Shown here: in pieces, positions 1 to 7,778 of the stretch
Layout: each line of letters begins with the position of its first letter
Position numbering within the stretch: position 1 is the first letter of the stretch
Assembly: GCF_900104695.1 (NCBI RefSeq)
Contig: NZ_FNSW01000001.1
Span: forward strand, 1,922,001 to 1,986,000
From: Paenibacillus sp. GP183
GTDB taxonomy: Bacteria > Bacillota > Bacilli > Paenibacillales > NBRC-103111
DNA length: 64,000 bases
Direction: 5' to 3'
The notes under the pieces: generated by a model
The model's database searches: none
Seen by the model: the letters and a program-made list of their open reading frames with translations, nothing else
What the model was told of the DNA's origin: nothing
Position numbers and translations under genes: made by a program

Positions 1-492
1 GCCATATCCGATGCCGCCCGTCATCTTACCTAGCCATGGGACGATAACCGTAAGTCCGATCAATCCATAGACGACAGAGGGAATACCGACAAAAAGATCC
101 GTTGCCGGACGAAGAATTTCTCTCATCCATTTCGGTGCGATTTTGGCCATAAACATAGCTCCGGATAGAGCAAGCGGCACAGAAAGCAAGGCCGAAATGA
201 TGGTTAATAAAAAGGTGCTGTACAAAAATGGCAATGCACCGAATTTATTGGTCGAAGGGGTCCAATCTGTAGAAAAGAAAAACTCCAATGGACTTACGGT
301 CTGAAAGGTCTTAAGCCCTTGCAAGCCGACAAATGCAATAATGGAAAAAATGATCACAGATACAAGAATAGCGCTTCCGATAAATATCCATTTAAGCAAA
401 TGATCCTGTCGGTGCTGAGCTTTGGTCCATTTCGCAGACTTGGGCCGATTGGATTCTGATGTTTTTTTAAGCTTGTCTGCCACTGGCGCCAA
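1..492 (-). CDS. pstC: Phosphate ABC transporter permease PstC (partial, runs off the window)
   Basis: Inner-membrane permease of the high-affinity phosphate importer PstSCAB. The 164 visible codons read as a charged cytoplasmic N-terminus, a first membrane helix (about residues 35-60, WIFIGSAILVSVIIFSIIAF), a periplasm-side segment with TDWTPSTNKFGALPFLYST, and then the start of the core permease region (LSGAMFMAKIAP, GIPSVVYGLIG), all typical of PstC. The start is TTG at 490-492, placed 8 nt after an AAAGGGGG ribosome binding site; no ATG fits. The C-terminal half lies outside the window. It follows pstS on the same strand, with a hairpin and its own PhoP boxes in the gap, so it may be transcribed both from the pstS promoter and from a local one. 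Confidence 0.93.
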   Translation of the reverse strand, partial: MAPVADKLKKTSESNRPKSAKWTKAQHRQDHLLKWIFIGSAILVSVIIFSIIAFVGLQGLKTFQTVSPLEFFFSTDWTPSTNKFGALPFLYSTFLLTIISALLSVPLALSGAMFMAKIAPKWMREILRPATDLFVGIPSVVYGLIGLTVIVPWLGKMTGGIGYG

Positions 493-544
493 TGGTAGAT
501 CCCCCTTTATCAAATTACACACTATTCTTATGATAGGCTACGAA

Positions 545-583
545 TGTAAATGGATTGTCAATGAATTGTAAAGGGAATGTAAA
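545..583 (-). promoter_or_regulatory. PhoP box array upstream of pstC (four hexamers, exact 11-bp period)
   Basis: Read on the minus strand there are four hexamers TTTACA, TTTACA, TTGACA and TTTACA, at 578-583, 567-572, 556-561 and 545-550. Each starts exactly 11 bp from the next. PhoP of Bacillus binds TT(A/T/C)ACA-type direct repeats with this period on one DNA face. The array sits 53-91 bp before the pstC TTG start and downstream of a pstS hairpin, so it can drive pstC independently under phosphate starvation. Confidence 0.8.
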
Positions 584-601
584 CTTTCTATTCTTTGATG
601 C

Positions 602-630
602 AAAAAAAAGACGATGCATATGCACCGCCT
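602..630 (-). terminator. Candidate attenuating hairpin between pstS and pstC
   Basis: On the minus strand a short stem (CGGTGC / GCATCG around an ATAT loop, with one G-T pair) is followed by GTC and a run of eight T. It lies directly after the pstS stop. A partial terminator here would give the usual excess of binding protein over permease. The stem is short, so strength is uncertain. Confidence 0.5.
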
Positions 631-649
631 TTTTAAAAAAATCAGTTTC

Positions 650-1576
650 TTATTTTTTCAACAGGTCTGCTGGTAAGAATTTCAGATCCCTTACTTGCTT
701 GCCTTGGAATTCTTTGCTTGAGATGAAATCGATGAATGCTTTGGCTGCGCCTTTTGCTTCACCTTTTGTATACATGTGCTCTACTCCAAACAATTTGTAA
801 GATCCGTTCTTGATGTTATCTTCAGAGTAAGCTACTCCATCAATTTTCAAAGCTTTCAAAGTGTCATCAAGATAAGGAGTATCAATGTAACCGATTGAGC
901 TTGTTGTACTGGCAACTGTAGTTTTTACTGCACCGGTAGTTTCTTGAGTAAGTCCTTCTTTAGTAAAGTCTTTTCCGTCGAGAATAATGGTTTGAACCAA
1001 TTTACGGGAACCGGAGCTGTCTGGACGGTGAACAACTGTAATTTTGGCATCCTTACCGCCAACTTCCTTCCAGTTCGTCACTTTGCCCATAAAGATATCA
1101 GCAGCTTGCGCTTTGGTAATGTTATCGACGTTTACGTCTTTGTTTACAACTAAAGCAAAAGGAGCGATTGCAACTTGGTGGTCAACAAGACCTTTGTCTT
1201 TGTATTCAGCTGCTGGCTCAACATCGGAGTTACCGATATCGGAAGTGCCGTCTGCTACGTTTTTCACGCCTACACCGGAACCGCCGGCAGTTACGTTGAT
1301 GGTTACTTTTGGATTTAAGGCCATGAAATCTGTTGCTGCTTGTTTAACCAAAGGAAGAAGCGCACTGGAACCGGAAGCTGTTACCGTACCTTCGATTGGT
1401 GTTGCAGAAGCAGTTGGAGCAGCTGTTGCGGAAGTAGTAGCTGCAGGTGCAGAAGCTTTTGGTGAAGCAGAAGCTGCGTTCTTATTATCTGTATTAGCGC
1501 AACCTGCTACAACCCCCATTAATAGAATTGCTGAAATCGCAAAAATGATTCCTTTTTTCGACATGAACTTTGACAT
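650..1576 (-). CDS. pstS: Phosphate-binding lipoprotein PstS
   Basis: Extracellular substrate-binding lipoprotein of the Pst phosphate importer, 308 aa. The signal peptide ends in a lipobox (VVAGC) and is followed by an Ala/Ser/Thr/Pro-rich linker. The mature domain shows PstS hallmarks: TASGSSALLPLVKQAA near the phosphate-binding loop, GSGVGVKNVADGTSDIGNSD and HRPDSSGSRK. The chosen start is ATG at 1576 (MSKFMSKKG), 11 nt after AAAGGAGG. Upstream in-frame starts at 1585 and 1606 abut or precede that site. A PhoP-box array lies directly upstream. The adjoining pstC confirms the assignment. Confidence 0.95.
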   Translation of the reverse strand: MSKFMSKKGIIFAISAILLMGVVAGCANTDNKNAASASPKASAPAATTSATAAPTASATPIEGTVTASGSSALLPLVKQAATDFMALNPKVTINVTAGGSGVGVKNVADGTSDIGNSDVEPAAEYKDKGLVDHQVAIAPFALVVNKDVNVDNITKAQAADIFMGKVTNWKEVGGKDAKITVVHRPDSSGSRKLVQTIILDGKDFTKEGLTQETTGAVKTTVASTTSSIGYIDTPYLDDTLKALKIDGVAYSEDNIKNGSYKLFGVEHMYTKGEAKGAAKAFIDFISSKEFQGKQVRDLKFLPADLLKK

Positions 1577-1618
1577 TGTCAGCATGTCCTCCTTTGTTTT
1601 TATCATCCTCAGTTATCT

Positions 1619-1679
1619 TAACAAGCCATTGTAAAATTCATGCATGTGAAACGTTAAGGGAATGTAAAACTTTTGTTTA
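1619..1679 (-). promoter_or_regulatory. PhoP box array upstream of pstS
   Basis: In 11-bp register on the minus strand are TAAACA (1674-1679), TTTACA (1663-1668), TTAACG (1652-1657), CATGCA (1641-1646), TTTACA (1630-1635) and TTGTTA (1619-1624). Three or four are good PhoP hexamers and the rest are degenerate. The array ends about 40 bp before the pstS start codon, as expected for PhoP-activated promoters. Confidence 0.7.
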
Positions 1680-1864
1680 ACATCATTTGGTTGCCTAGAA
1701 TCTGAATCACGGATTTTCGGATAACGGATTCAATTAGGCTCATAATATCCCAATAGGACTTAAATTCCGCTAATGACGTTCGCTTCCGGATTAAGGATGA
1801 TGGTACAATGACATTGTTCATCATACTTATTTTTGATTCGGAATAAACAAAGGAGATGTTTCAC

Positions 1865-2350
1865 ATGGATGTTATGGATGCCATAATGGCTCGCCGTAAT
1901 ATTAAAAAATTCAAAACTGACCCTGTAGCTCGGGAGCAAGTTTTATCGTGGCTGGAAGCCGCAAGCTATGCGCCGAATCATCGCATGACAGAGCCCTGGG
2001 AGATCGTTTTTATCGGACCAGAAACGAGGATTAAGCTAAACCATAAAGCTAATTTTGGGGATGCTCCTGTTCTTCTGGCTTTATTATCACAGCCAGCGTC
2101 TTCTCAGCTAGCCAGGGATGAGAATGTAATCGCAGCAGCCTCCTTCGCGCAAAATTTCCAGCTGGCTGCAACTGCAGCTGGTCTTGGAGTGACCTGGAGT
2201 TCGTTAGGCGCCGCCGCTCACAATCGTGAACTCATGGAGGTTCCGGGTGACTACGATGTGATCGGAATCTTAGGTATCGGCTATCCTGCCGAAATTCCCC
2301 CCGTCAAGCCAAGGACGCCGATCACGGAAAAAATGAGAGAGCTGCCTTAG
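1865..2350 (+). CDS. Nitroreductase family protein
   Basis: FMN-dependent nitroreductase-fold oxidoreductase, 161 aa, predicted cytosolic. The N-terminal ARRNIKKFKTDPV matches the family's ARRSxRxF flavin phosphate-binding segment. SYAPNHRMTEPWEIVFI matches the SxxNxQPWxF segment, and AAGLGVTW and GILGIGYP are the usual C-terminal elements. The protein is at the short end for the family. The start at 1865 is 9 nt after AGGAG; an upstream ATG at 1856 touches that site and is rejected. It is a single gene, followed by a strong inverted repeat. The substrate cannot be read from the sequence. Confidence 0.85.
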   Translation: MDVMDAIMARRNIKKFKTDPVAREQVLSWLEAASYAPNHRMTEPWEIVFIGPETRIKLNHKANFGDAPVLLALLSQPASSQLARDENVIAAASFAQNFQLAATAAGLGVTWSSLGAAAHNRELMEVPGDYDVIGILGIGYPAEIPPVKPRTPITEKMRELP

Positions 2351-2378
2351 CGCGATCCGTTCGTTTTAAGTAATTGAA

Positions 2379-2441
2379 AGAGGCTGTACTAGTCGTAATA
2401 CCCTGAAATCGACAGTGGTATTATGTCTAGTGCAGCCTCTT
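2379..2441. terminator. Bidirectional terminator-like inverted repeat
   Basis: A long stem, AGAGGCTGTACTAG...TAATACC paired with GGTATTA...CTAGTGCAGCCTCT, separates the plus-strand nitroreductase from the convergent sulfatase gene. There is no long T run, so termination efficiency is uncertain. Confidence 0.6.
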
Positions 2442-2475
2442 GTCGTACCGACATGCTTCTGGAATCACTCTACGC

Positions 2476-4305
2476 TCAATGCGCTATCGTCCTTAAGAGA
2501 TCCCCAAAAATAATATTGTCCGAATAGTTCAATGCTTCTGCAGCTTTCTCCTTCCAATGTTCACATGCTGCTGCATTTGTCTTCTCTCCGGTTGCTTTGT
2601 CATAGCATTTATTCCGAGTGAACACCAGCTTATCCGTAATAAAACTGCCATTTCGCAGCACCGTAAATTCAGGCCTATTCAATCCAAACAAATCATTCCC
2701 AACGCGCACCTCGCGCTCTGCCTCGAGCCCTAACAGGTGAAGAATCGTCGGCTTCAAATCTACCTGGCCTCCAAGGGTGTGGATGGTTTGTCCCGAAACG
2801 CCGGGAATGTGAATGAACAGCGGCACTTTTTGGAGCTGAATATGATCAAATGGCGTGATTTTCTTTTTGCCCAGAAAGGCGGCCATGGCCTTGTTGTGTT
2901 TTTGAGAGATCCCATTGTGATCTCCATACAAAATGAACATGGAGTTGTTGTACAGCCCCGCAGCTTTGACCTGCTCAAAAAACTGCTTCAACGCCTCATC
3001 CATGTATCGAACGGACGGTATATACCGATTGAGTGTTCCAGAGTTTGAATCGTATTCCGCGATCAGCCTATCCTTGGCTTCCAGTGTGAAGGGATAGTGA
3101 TTGGTTAAGGTTATGAGCTTGCAGTAAAAAGGCTTGGGAAGCGACTTGATCAAACCTATTGATTGCTCAAAGAAGGGAATATCCTTTAGTCCCCATCCCA
3201 CGGAATTTGCCGCGTAAATTTGATAGTCAGCAGAAGAAAAGAATCGTTCATACCCAAGTGCCGGGTACATTAAATTACGGTTCCAGAAGGTTTTGTGATT
3301 TGCATGAAAAACCGCGGGATAATAACCATGCTCCTTGAGTGTCTTCGGCAAGGCTTGATAAGCATTGTTCGGGTGGGTAAAAAAAACGGCGCCACTCGGG
3401 AGCGCATATAACGAGGTGTCGATCATAAATTCAGCGTCTGACGTTTTGCCCTGTCCCGTTTGATGATAAAAATTATCGAAATAAAAGCTCTCTTTTAACA
3501 AATGATTGAGAAAGGGAGTAATCTCCTGGTTGCTGCTGGACTGCCCGATAACAAAGCTTTGCAACGATTCCATGGAAATCAGAAATACATTCCGTCCTTT
3601 GGCGATGCCAAACATGCTCGGATTCATTTGATCCCGCGGCATTTGCTGCTTGTAGCTCTCTGCCATAGCCAGATGACGCTTACCGGTCAACGCTTTTTGG
3701 GATTCGAGCCTCAAATTCACCACTGCATCATACACAAAATAATTAAAAGCACCGATGCTTTTTACGACAATTTGGCGGTCAAATGTACGGCTTAGAAGTT
3801 CTGGACGCACAGATTCGGCCATGCATAGGTTCACTGCAAAGAGGACAACACTGGTTTGACAAAGCGCTAATAGTTGGAGTCGGTTTAATGGTTTGACGGG
3901 GGATTGTTTCTTCTTATATAACCAAACGGCCAAGAGCAGCGTATCCGTGAAAAGAAATAAATCCGTGATCCTGACCAAGGCGAGAATACTGCTCCATAAA
4001 TCCCCCAAATTCGAGGACTCCATGAGTACAGGAAATGTGATGAAGTCGTTAAAGCAGCGATAGTAAATGAGATTGATCGATAAGATTAATGAGGAAAAAA
4101 AGCTGACCAGGAGGATTGCAAATCGTGGATAGCGTCTGAAAATGAGCATTCCCATTACAAGCATGCAGAGCGTGGAGCTTATCGGATTCATCCATAAAAT
4201 AAATTCCTGATACGCCCCCTCCACAGGGAGCTCGAAAGCGAACCGCTGGATGTAATAGGTTTTGACCCAAATCAGCAGTGATGCCCACACAACCATTTTC
4301 CCCAA
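2476..4305 (-). CDS. LTA synthase-family sulfatase-fold membrane protein
   Basis: Membrane-anchored phosphoglycerol transferase-like enzyme of the lipoteichoic acid synthase family, 609 aa, about four or five N-terminal helices (within residues 1-170) followed by an extracellular alkaline-phosphatase/sulfatase fold. Visible family motifs are ISMESLQSFVIG, TGQGKTSDAEFM with the Thr that is the catalytic nucleophile in LtaS, VFHANHKTFWNRN and YGDHNG (metal-binding Asp and His). LtaS-type enzymes transfer glycerophosphate from phosphatidylglycerol to a growing LTA chain or primer. Which sub-role this paralogue has is not readable. The start is TTG at 4303-4305, 11 nt after GGGAGG; a stop codon lies just upstream in frame, and the first in-frame ATG is 9 nt further in. 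It is transcribed alone, divergent from a small hypothetical gene. Confidence 0.88.
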   Translation of the reverse strand: MGKMVVWASLLIWVKTYYIQRFAFELPVEGAYQEFILWMNPISSTLCMLVMGMLIFRRYPRFAILLVSFFSSLILSINLIYYRCFNDFITFPVLMESSNLGDLWSSILALVRITDLFLFTDTLLLAVWLYKKKQSPVKPLNRLQLLALCQTSVVLFAVNLCMAESVRPELLSRTFDRQIVVKSIGAFNYFVYDAVVNLRLESQKALTGKRHLAMAESYKQQMPRDQMNPSMFGIAKGRNVFLISMESLQSFVIGQSSSNQEITPFLNHLLKESFYFDNFYHQTGQGKTSDAEFMIDTSLYALPSGAVFFTHPNNAYQALPKTLKEHGYYPAVFHANHKTFWNRNLMYPALGYERFFSSADYQIYAANSVGWGLKDIPFFEQSIGLIKSLPKPFYCKLITLTNHYPFTLEAKDRLIAEYDSNSGTLNRYIPSVRYMDEALKQFFEQVKAAGLYNNSMFILYGDHNGISQKHNKAMAAFLGKKKITPFDHIQLQKVPLFIHIPGVSGQTIHTLGGQVDLKPTILHLLGLEAEREVRVGNDLFGLNRPEFTVLRNGSFITDKLVFTRNKCYDKATGEKTNAAACEHWKEKAAEALNYSDNIIFGDLLRTIAH

Positions 4306-4467
4306 ACCAATTCACGCCTCCCTGCACACAGGAAATTCTTTCAATTAGCGTTCACAGGCCGGAAGCAGAATATGCATCTGGATTGGAAATACCTGAACAT
4401 CAGCCTAGTCCGAGTCTATGGTTCCGACATAAGATATCACTAAACGTGTATGGAAGAAGGATAACTA

Positions 4468-4782
4468 ATGAGCTCCTCGCAACAGAATAGCCTTTCCAAA
4501 ACTATAAAAAAGGTCATGATCGTGGTGCAGGATCATGGTGCGACCGGGACGGTATATACAAAAATAGACGGTCAGCTTCCTTCCAAAGACATTCTGATCG
4601 AAGCGATGAAAGAAGTCGAGGATGGTTTGATTTATGCGGATGAGAAATGTACGGAATTGATCGATGATGAATATATTGAAATTTTTCACCGCCGCACAAC
4701 CAAAAAATACGAGGGATTTGTGTTTCTCATCCCTCGTTCCTTTGCGTATGAATATATCGTGTCCTTGAAAATTATCAAATGA
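4468..4782 (+). CDS. Hypothetical protein, 104 aa
   Basis: Unrecognised small cytosolic protein with no signal peptide or membrane segment. It starts MSSSQQNSLSKTIKKVMIVV, has a mixed alpha/beta look with acidic stretches (KEVEDGLIYADEKC, ELIDDEYIEIF), and ends in hydrophobic beta-like segments. The start ATG follows GGAAGAAGGATAACTA. It is divergent from the LTA-synthase-like gene and converges on the next minus-strand gene 7 bp away. Confidence 0.65.
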   Translation: MSSSQQNSLSKTIKKVMIVVQDHGATGTVYTKIDGQLPSKDILIEAMKEVEDGLIYADEKCTELIDDEYIEIFHRRTTKKYEGFVFLIPRSFAYEYIVSLKIIK

Positions 4783-4789
4783 GCTTGCT

Positions 4790-5032
4790 TTATTCCTGAA
4801 TGTCTTTCGATTGATCCACCAGCTCATCATATCGCTTATAGCGCGCATCCACTTCTTCTGCCATTTGCCGATATCGCCTGGTTTCTTCCACCACAGGATC
4901 GATCAGTGCCTGAATCCGGATTTCTGTCTTGACAGGGAGCCTTTTACGGGCATCCTCTGCGGCATCCTCGAACTCGATTTCACTTTCTGCGAGCTGTCCG
5001 GCGAGTTTTTCTTCAAGACTCTTGGAATCCAT
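4790..5032 (-). CDS. Hypothetical protein, 80 aa, charged and helical
   Basis: Small, highly charged protein (KSLEEKLAGQLAESEIEFED, ETRRYRQMAEEVDARYKRY) predicted almost entirely alpha-helical, possibly coiled coil. No family recognised. The start ATG at 5032 is 9 nt after GGAGG; the ATG at 5041 directly abuts the ribosome binding site and is less likely. It is the last of several small minus-strand genes. Confidence 0.65.
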   Translation of the reverse strand: MDSKSLEEKLAGQLAESEIEFEDAAEDARKRLPVKTEIRIQALIDPVVEETRRYRQMAEEVDARYKRYDELVDQSKDIQE

Positions 5033-5109
5033 TGAAGACATCCTCCTTTCCCACTTTTACTTCAGCCATTAGGATAACCGTAATGGGTTTCTTTAAATCT
5101 CGAGCCTAT

Positions 5110-5406
5110 TCACTCCTCAGCTTCCATGAAATGCACTTTGCAGAATTGTTCCACAAATGCGGCTTCGTCCTCTTCCATATCGAACTCCAGATAACGGTCT
5201 GTTTGCTTCTCGAGGAATTGATATTTCACGATCCCGGCCTGTTCCCCTTCTACCCAGTAGATGACTCTGATGTACAGCCCATTTTCAGAAAAAAGCTCGT
5301 CATCCTTAGGCACCTCGAGATCCAGCAAAAACTCATATCGCTTTCCTGTTAAAATACCAAATGGGTCTTTAATCATCTCTACACTATATGAGGTAATCGT
5401 TAACAT
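5110..5406 (-). CDS. DUF6509-like small protein
   Basis: 98 aa, acidic, no signal or membrane segment. The segments YSVEMIKDPFGILTGKRYEF, DLEVPKDDELFSENG and GIVKYQFLE recall the DUF6509 family of Bacillales proteins of unknown function (recognition from memory, not a search). The ribosome binding site is GAGGAAAAA. Its neighbours are other small conserved Bacillales genes. No function proposed. Confidence 0.65.
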   Translation of the reverse strand: MLTITSYSVEMIKDPFGILTGKRYEFLLDLEVPKDDELFSENGLYIRVIYWVEGEQAGIVKYQFLEKQTDRYLEFDMEEDEAAFVEQFCKVHFMEAEE

Positions 5407-5439
5407 TTTTTCCTCGTCCGCCCCTGTCCATTTTTCAGT

Positions 5440-5670
5440 TCATTCGAAACCGGATTTATATTTATTGGCGCTTGAAGAACGATGCTTGGATTCTTCCTTT
5501 GGCTTCTCTTCCTTTTTCTCCATGCTCAAGTCTTCCATCGGGATAGGGTCTACGTTTTGCTCGCTTTCAAACATATCAAACAGGCTTTCCTTTTCCGTCG
5601 GATATTGCTCCGGATGGTCCCTGTTTCCTTTTTGCTCGATCCGCTTATCACTCTCTTTAAACTCGTCCAT
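5440..5670 (-). CDS. Hypothetical protein, 76 aa, very hydrophilic
   Basis: Lys/Glu-rich, probably disordered protein (MDEFKESDKRIEQKGNRDHP; later EDLSMEKKEEKPKEESK). No family recognised. The start ATG at 5670 has a clear GAGGTGAG site upstream, which supports it as a real gene despite its low complexity. Confidence 0.6.
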   Translation of the reverse strand: MDEFKESDKRIEQKGNRDHPEQYPTEKESLFDMFESEQNVDPIPMEDLSMEKKEEKPKEESKHRSSSANKYKSGFE

Positions 5671-5757
5671 GTGTGCTCACCTCAATTAAAAGTTTGTCAC
5701 ACCTAAACATTACCCTTTATAAATGAAGCATTAAACATCTGATTCTCCGTTGTTCGA

Positions 5758-6228
5758 TTACTCGGCCAGACTCTTCCCTTCAAAGGAACGAATTATGTCC
5801 CGGGCGGCTTCAGGCAATCGACTGCTTTTTCCGCTCTTTGTGTCTACACGAACTATCGCCCCGCGGCCGACAGCTTTCAACTGACCATTGGTCTCTTCAA
5901 CCAAGGCATATTCCAAATCCAAAGAAGTTCGCCCCAAACTGGCTGTTCTTATATACAGCTTTAATGGCTCTTTCAGATATACCTGTGCCAGATACTGGCA
6001 CTCCAGATCCGCGACAACGGTAATCGCTTCTTCATTAAATAAATAATCCGACAAGCCAAGATGCTCGAAATAATCGACCCTGCCTTGTTCGAAATAAATA
6101 AAATAGCTGACGTTATTGAGATGCCCCAGCATGTCGGTCTCGCTGTATCTGACCTTGAGTGGAATTGAAAAATGAAAATTTCCGAGCCATTCTTCGGCAT
6201 TTGGTTGAATAAGGGAAGCTCTTCTCAT
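5758..6228 (-). CDS. Acyl-CoA thioesterase, 4HBT/YbgC-FadM type
   Basis: Hot-dog-fold thioesterase, 156 aa, cytosolic; the family hydrolyses acyl-CoA or acyl-ACP thioesters. The signature VRYSETDMLGHLNNVSYFIYFEQGR contains the catalytic Asp of the 4HBT family (Y-x-D-x-x-G-H-x-N). Length is slightly longer than usual, with a C-terminal SRLPEAARDIIRSFEGK helix. The ATG follows AAGGAGATAACC. It lies downstream of the MBL-fold gene on the same strand with an 84-bp gap, so it could share a transcript. Confidence 0.87.
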   Translation of the reverse strand: MRRASLIQPNAEEWLGNFHFSIPLKVRYSETDMLGHLNNVSYFIYFEQGRVDYFEHLGLSDYLFNEEAITVVADLECQYLAQVYLKEPLKLYIRTASLGRTSLDLEYALVEETNGQLKAVGRGAIVRVDTKSGKSSRLPEAARDIIRSFEGKSLAE

Positions 6229-6312
6229 GGTTATCTCCTTGATTCCTAGTCTTCTTGCTGCACTCTATTATACAATAACGATCAACCTGTACATATAGCA
6301 CATCCAACCTTT

Positions 6313-7413
6313 CTACTTCCACCAAGCTGCATGAGGGTAATCAGCAGAGCCGACGATCACCGGTTCTCCAATTTTCGGAGAGGATAGAGCTGTATTTCGT
6401 CTTTTGGCCTCTTTGGCTGCCCGTTCAATCGAATCCGTCCAATCATGAAAGGCCAGTGTAAAACCACCCCAATGAATCGGGATTAGCAATTTACCTTTGA
6501 CATCGAGATGGGCTTGAACAGTCTCTTCAGGTATCATATGAGTGGAAGGCCAACGTGAGTCATATTGACCGCATTCGATCGTGGTTAGGTCAAAAGGTCC
6601 ATACTTCTCTCCAATTTTGGCAAAATGAGGTCCATAGCCGCCGTCTCCGCTAAAAAATAGGCTGCTGTGCTCACTCTCAATCACCCATGAACACCATAAG
6701 CTCGTGTCACGATCCCCAAGACTTCTTCCCGAGAAATGTCTGGCAGGCGTACATGCCAAGTGAATCTTGCCGAATGAACCTTCATCCCACCAGTTGAACT
6801 CTTGAATCTTCCCTGGCTCAATGCCCCATCTACGTAAATGGCGCCCTACTCCGAGTGGTACAAAGAATTGTCCGATTTTCTCTTTAAGCTTATTGATAGA
6901 GCCATAATCCAGATGATCGTAATGATCATGGGAGAGAATCACAGCATCAATCGGCGGAAGATCTTCAATTTCAAAAGGAAGCTTGCCGCTGTATCTTTTA
7001 CTCCCTATACCTGGAAATGGCGAAGGGGAGCTGCCAAACATAGGGTCAATCAAGATCGTTTTACCGTTCATTTGAAGCAACAAAGCGGAGTGACCCAGCC
7101 AGGTCATTCTTGTTTCATGGTCTGGAACTGGACCAAAGTCTATTGGAACCATGGGAAGCGGCTCTCTCGGTCTTCTATTCGTATGCCTTGTTAATGAGTC
7201 TTTTACCATAGACATGTATCCTCTGAAGCTTATGTCCATGGGCGAAGGCAGATCATAAACGAACTTTCCCTTGGAGAAGTTATGCAGACTGTTGTATGTA
7301 TGGACTTGTTCCGGAGTCAATTTACCGCCGAATGCCGGGAAGTATCGCATAAATAGAATCCCGATTAAAACAATTAAAATAAGGATCATTGCAATGCTGG
7401 CAACTGTGGACAT
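6313..7413 (-). CDS. MBL-fold metallohydrolase, NAPE-PLD/UlaG-like
   Basis: 366 aa with an N-terminal membrane helix (SIAMILILIVLIGILFMRYF, about residues 5-25) and a metallo-beta-lactamase domain. It shows TWLGHSALLLQ, TILIDPMFG, the metal-binding motif LSHDHYDHLD, ACTPARHFSGR and FFSGDGGYGPHF. This arrangement matches the NAPE-phospholipase-D-like group, in which bacterial members are phosphodiesterases of unclear substrate. The ATG has GGAGG 14 nt upstream, a longer spacing than most genes here. Confidence 0.85.
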   Translation of the reverse strand: MSTVASIAMILILIVLIGILFMRYFPAFGGKLTPEQVHTYNSLHNFSKGKFVYDLPSPMDISFRGYMSMVKDSLTRHTNRRPREPLPMVPIDFGPVPDHETRMTWLGHSALLLQMNGKTILIDPMFGSSPSPFPGIGSKRYSGKLPFEIEDLPPIDAVILSHDHYDHLDYGSINKLKEKIGQFFVPLGVGRHLRRWGIEPGKIQEFNWWDEGSFGKIHLACTPARHFSGRSLGDRDTSLWCSWVIESEHSSLFFSGDGGYGPHFAKIGEKYGPFDLTTIECGQYDSRWPSTHMIPEETVQAHLDVKGKLLIPIHWGGFTLAFHDWTDSIERAAKEAKRRNTALSSPKIGEPVIVGSADYPHAAWWK

Positions 7414-7527
7414 GTAATTTTTCTAGACCTCCAAATTCAAATGTGATATGCTGCTCCGGCTGTGACGTTGCTGCCTTATTATTTTACCCATGTCTGGGTT
7501 TCATGTACAGTTTGCAGTCCAGAAATG

Positions 7528-7573
7528 AAAAAACGGAGCACATCAGGCCTGGCTGGCCCATGCACTCCGTTTT
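7528..7573 (-). terminator. Rho-independent terminator of the cstA-ybdD operon
   Basis: Minus-strand stem AAACGGAG...CTCCGTTT with additional internal pairing (GGCC/GGCC), followed by TTTTTT. It lies immediately after the YbdD-like stop codon. Confidence 0.8.
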
Positions 7574-7577
7574 CTAT

Positions 7578-7778
7578 TTAACAGCAGCCTCTGATTTTAC
7601 CGCTCTCATAGCGATCTTTGAGACAATCCATATAGTACTCTTTTTCCGTCCGAGGGGTTTGATCGGGATGATGGTCTTGCTGATGCTTCAAATACTTGTC
7701 GTAATCTGGAATATTAAAAATAACCTTAATGGTTGTTCGGGCTTGTTTGGCAAACTTCATAATGGCTGTCATTGGCAT
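7578..7778 (-). CDS. YbdD/YjiX family protein, partner of CstA/BtsT transporters
   Basis: 66 aa, with the family signature IPDYDKYLKHQQDHHPDQTP and a C-terminal RYESGKIRGCC. YbdD/YjiX (DUF466) genes nearly always follow cstA or btsT, and the small protein is thought to work with the transporter. The start ATG at 7778 overlaps the transporter stop as TGATG (sharing the A at 7778), indicating translational coupling; GGGGG just upstream can act as the ribosome binding site. A second start at 7772 is possible. A longer reading upstream lies inside the transporter gene and is rejected. Confidence 0.9.
   Translation of the reverse strand: MPMTAIMKFAKQARTTIKVIFNIPDYDKYLKHQQDHHPDQTPRTEKEYYMDCLKDRYESGKIRGCC

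Noticed and set aside
1044-1634. Long plus-strand frame opposite pstS
   Set aside because: It is the complement of the alanine-rich pstS coding region, has no ribosome binding site and gives a low-quality composition.
5427-5442. 16-bp match GTCCATTTTTCAGTTC also at 45915-45930
   Set aside because: Roughly one match of this length is expected by chance between two sites in a 64-kb sequence; flanks do not align.
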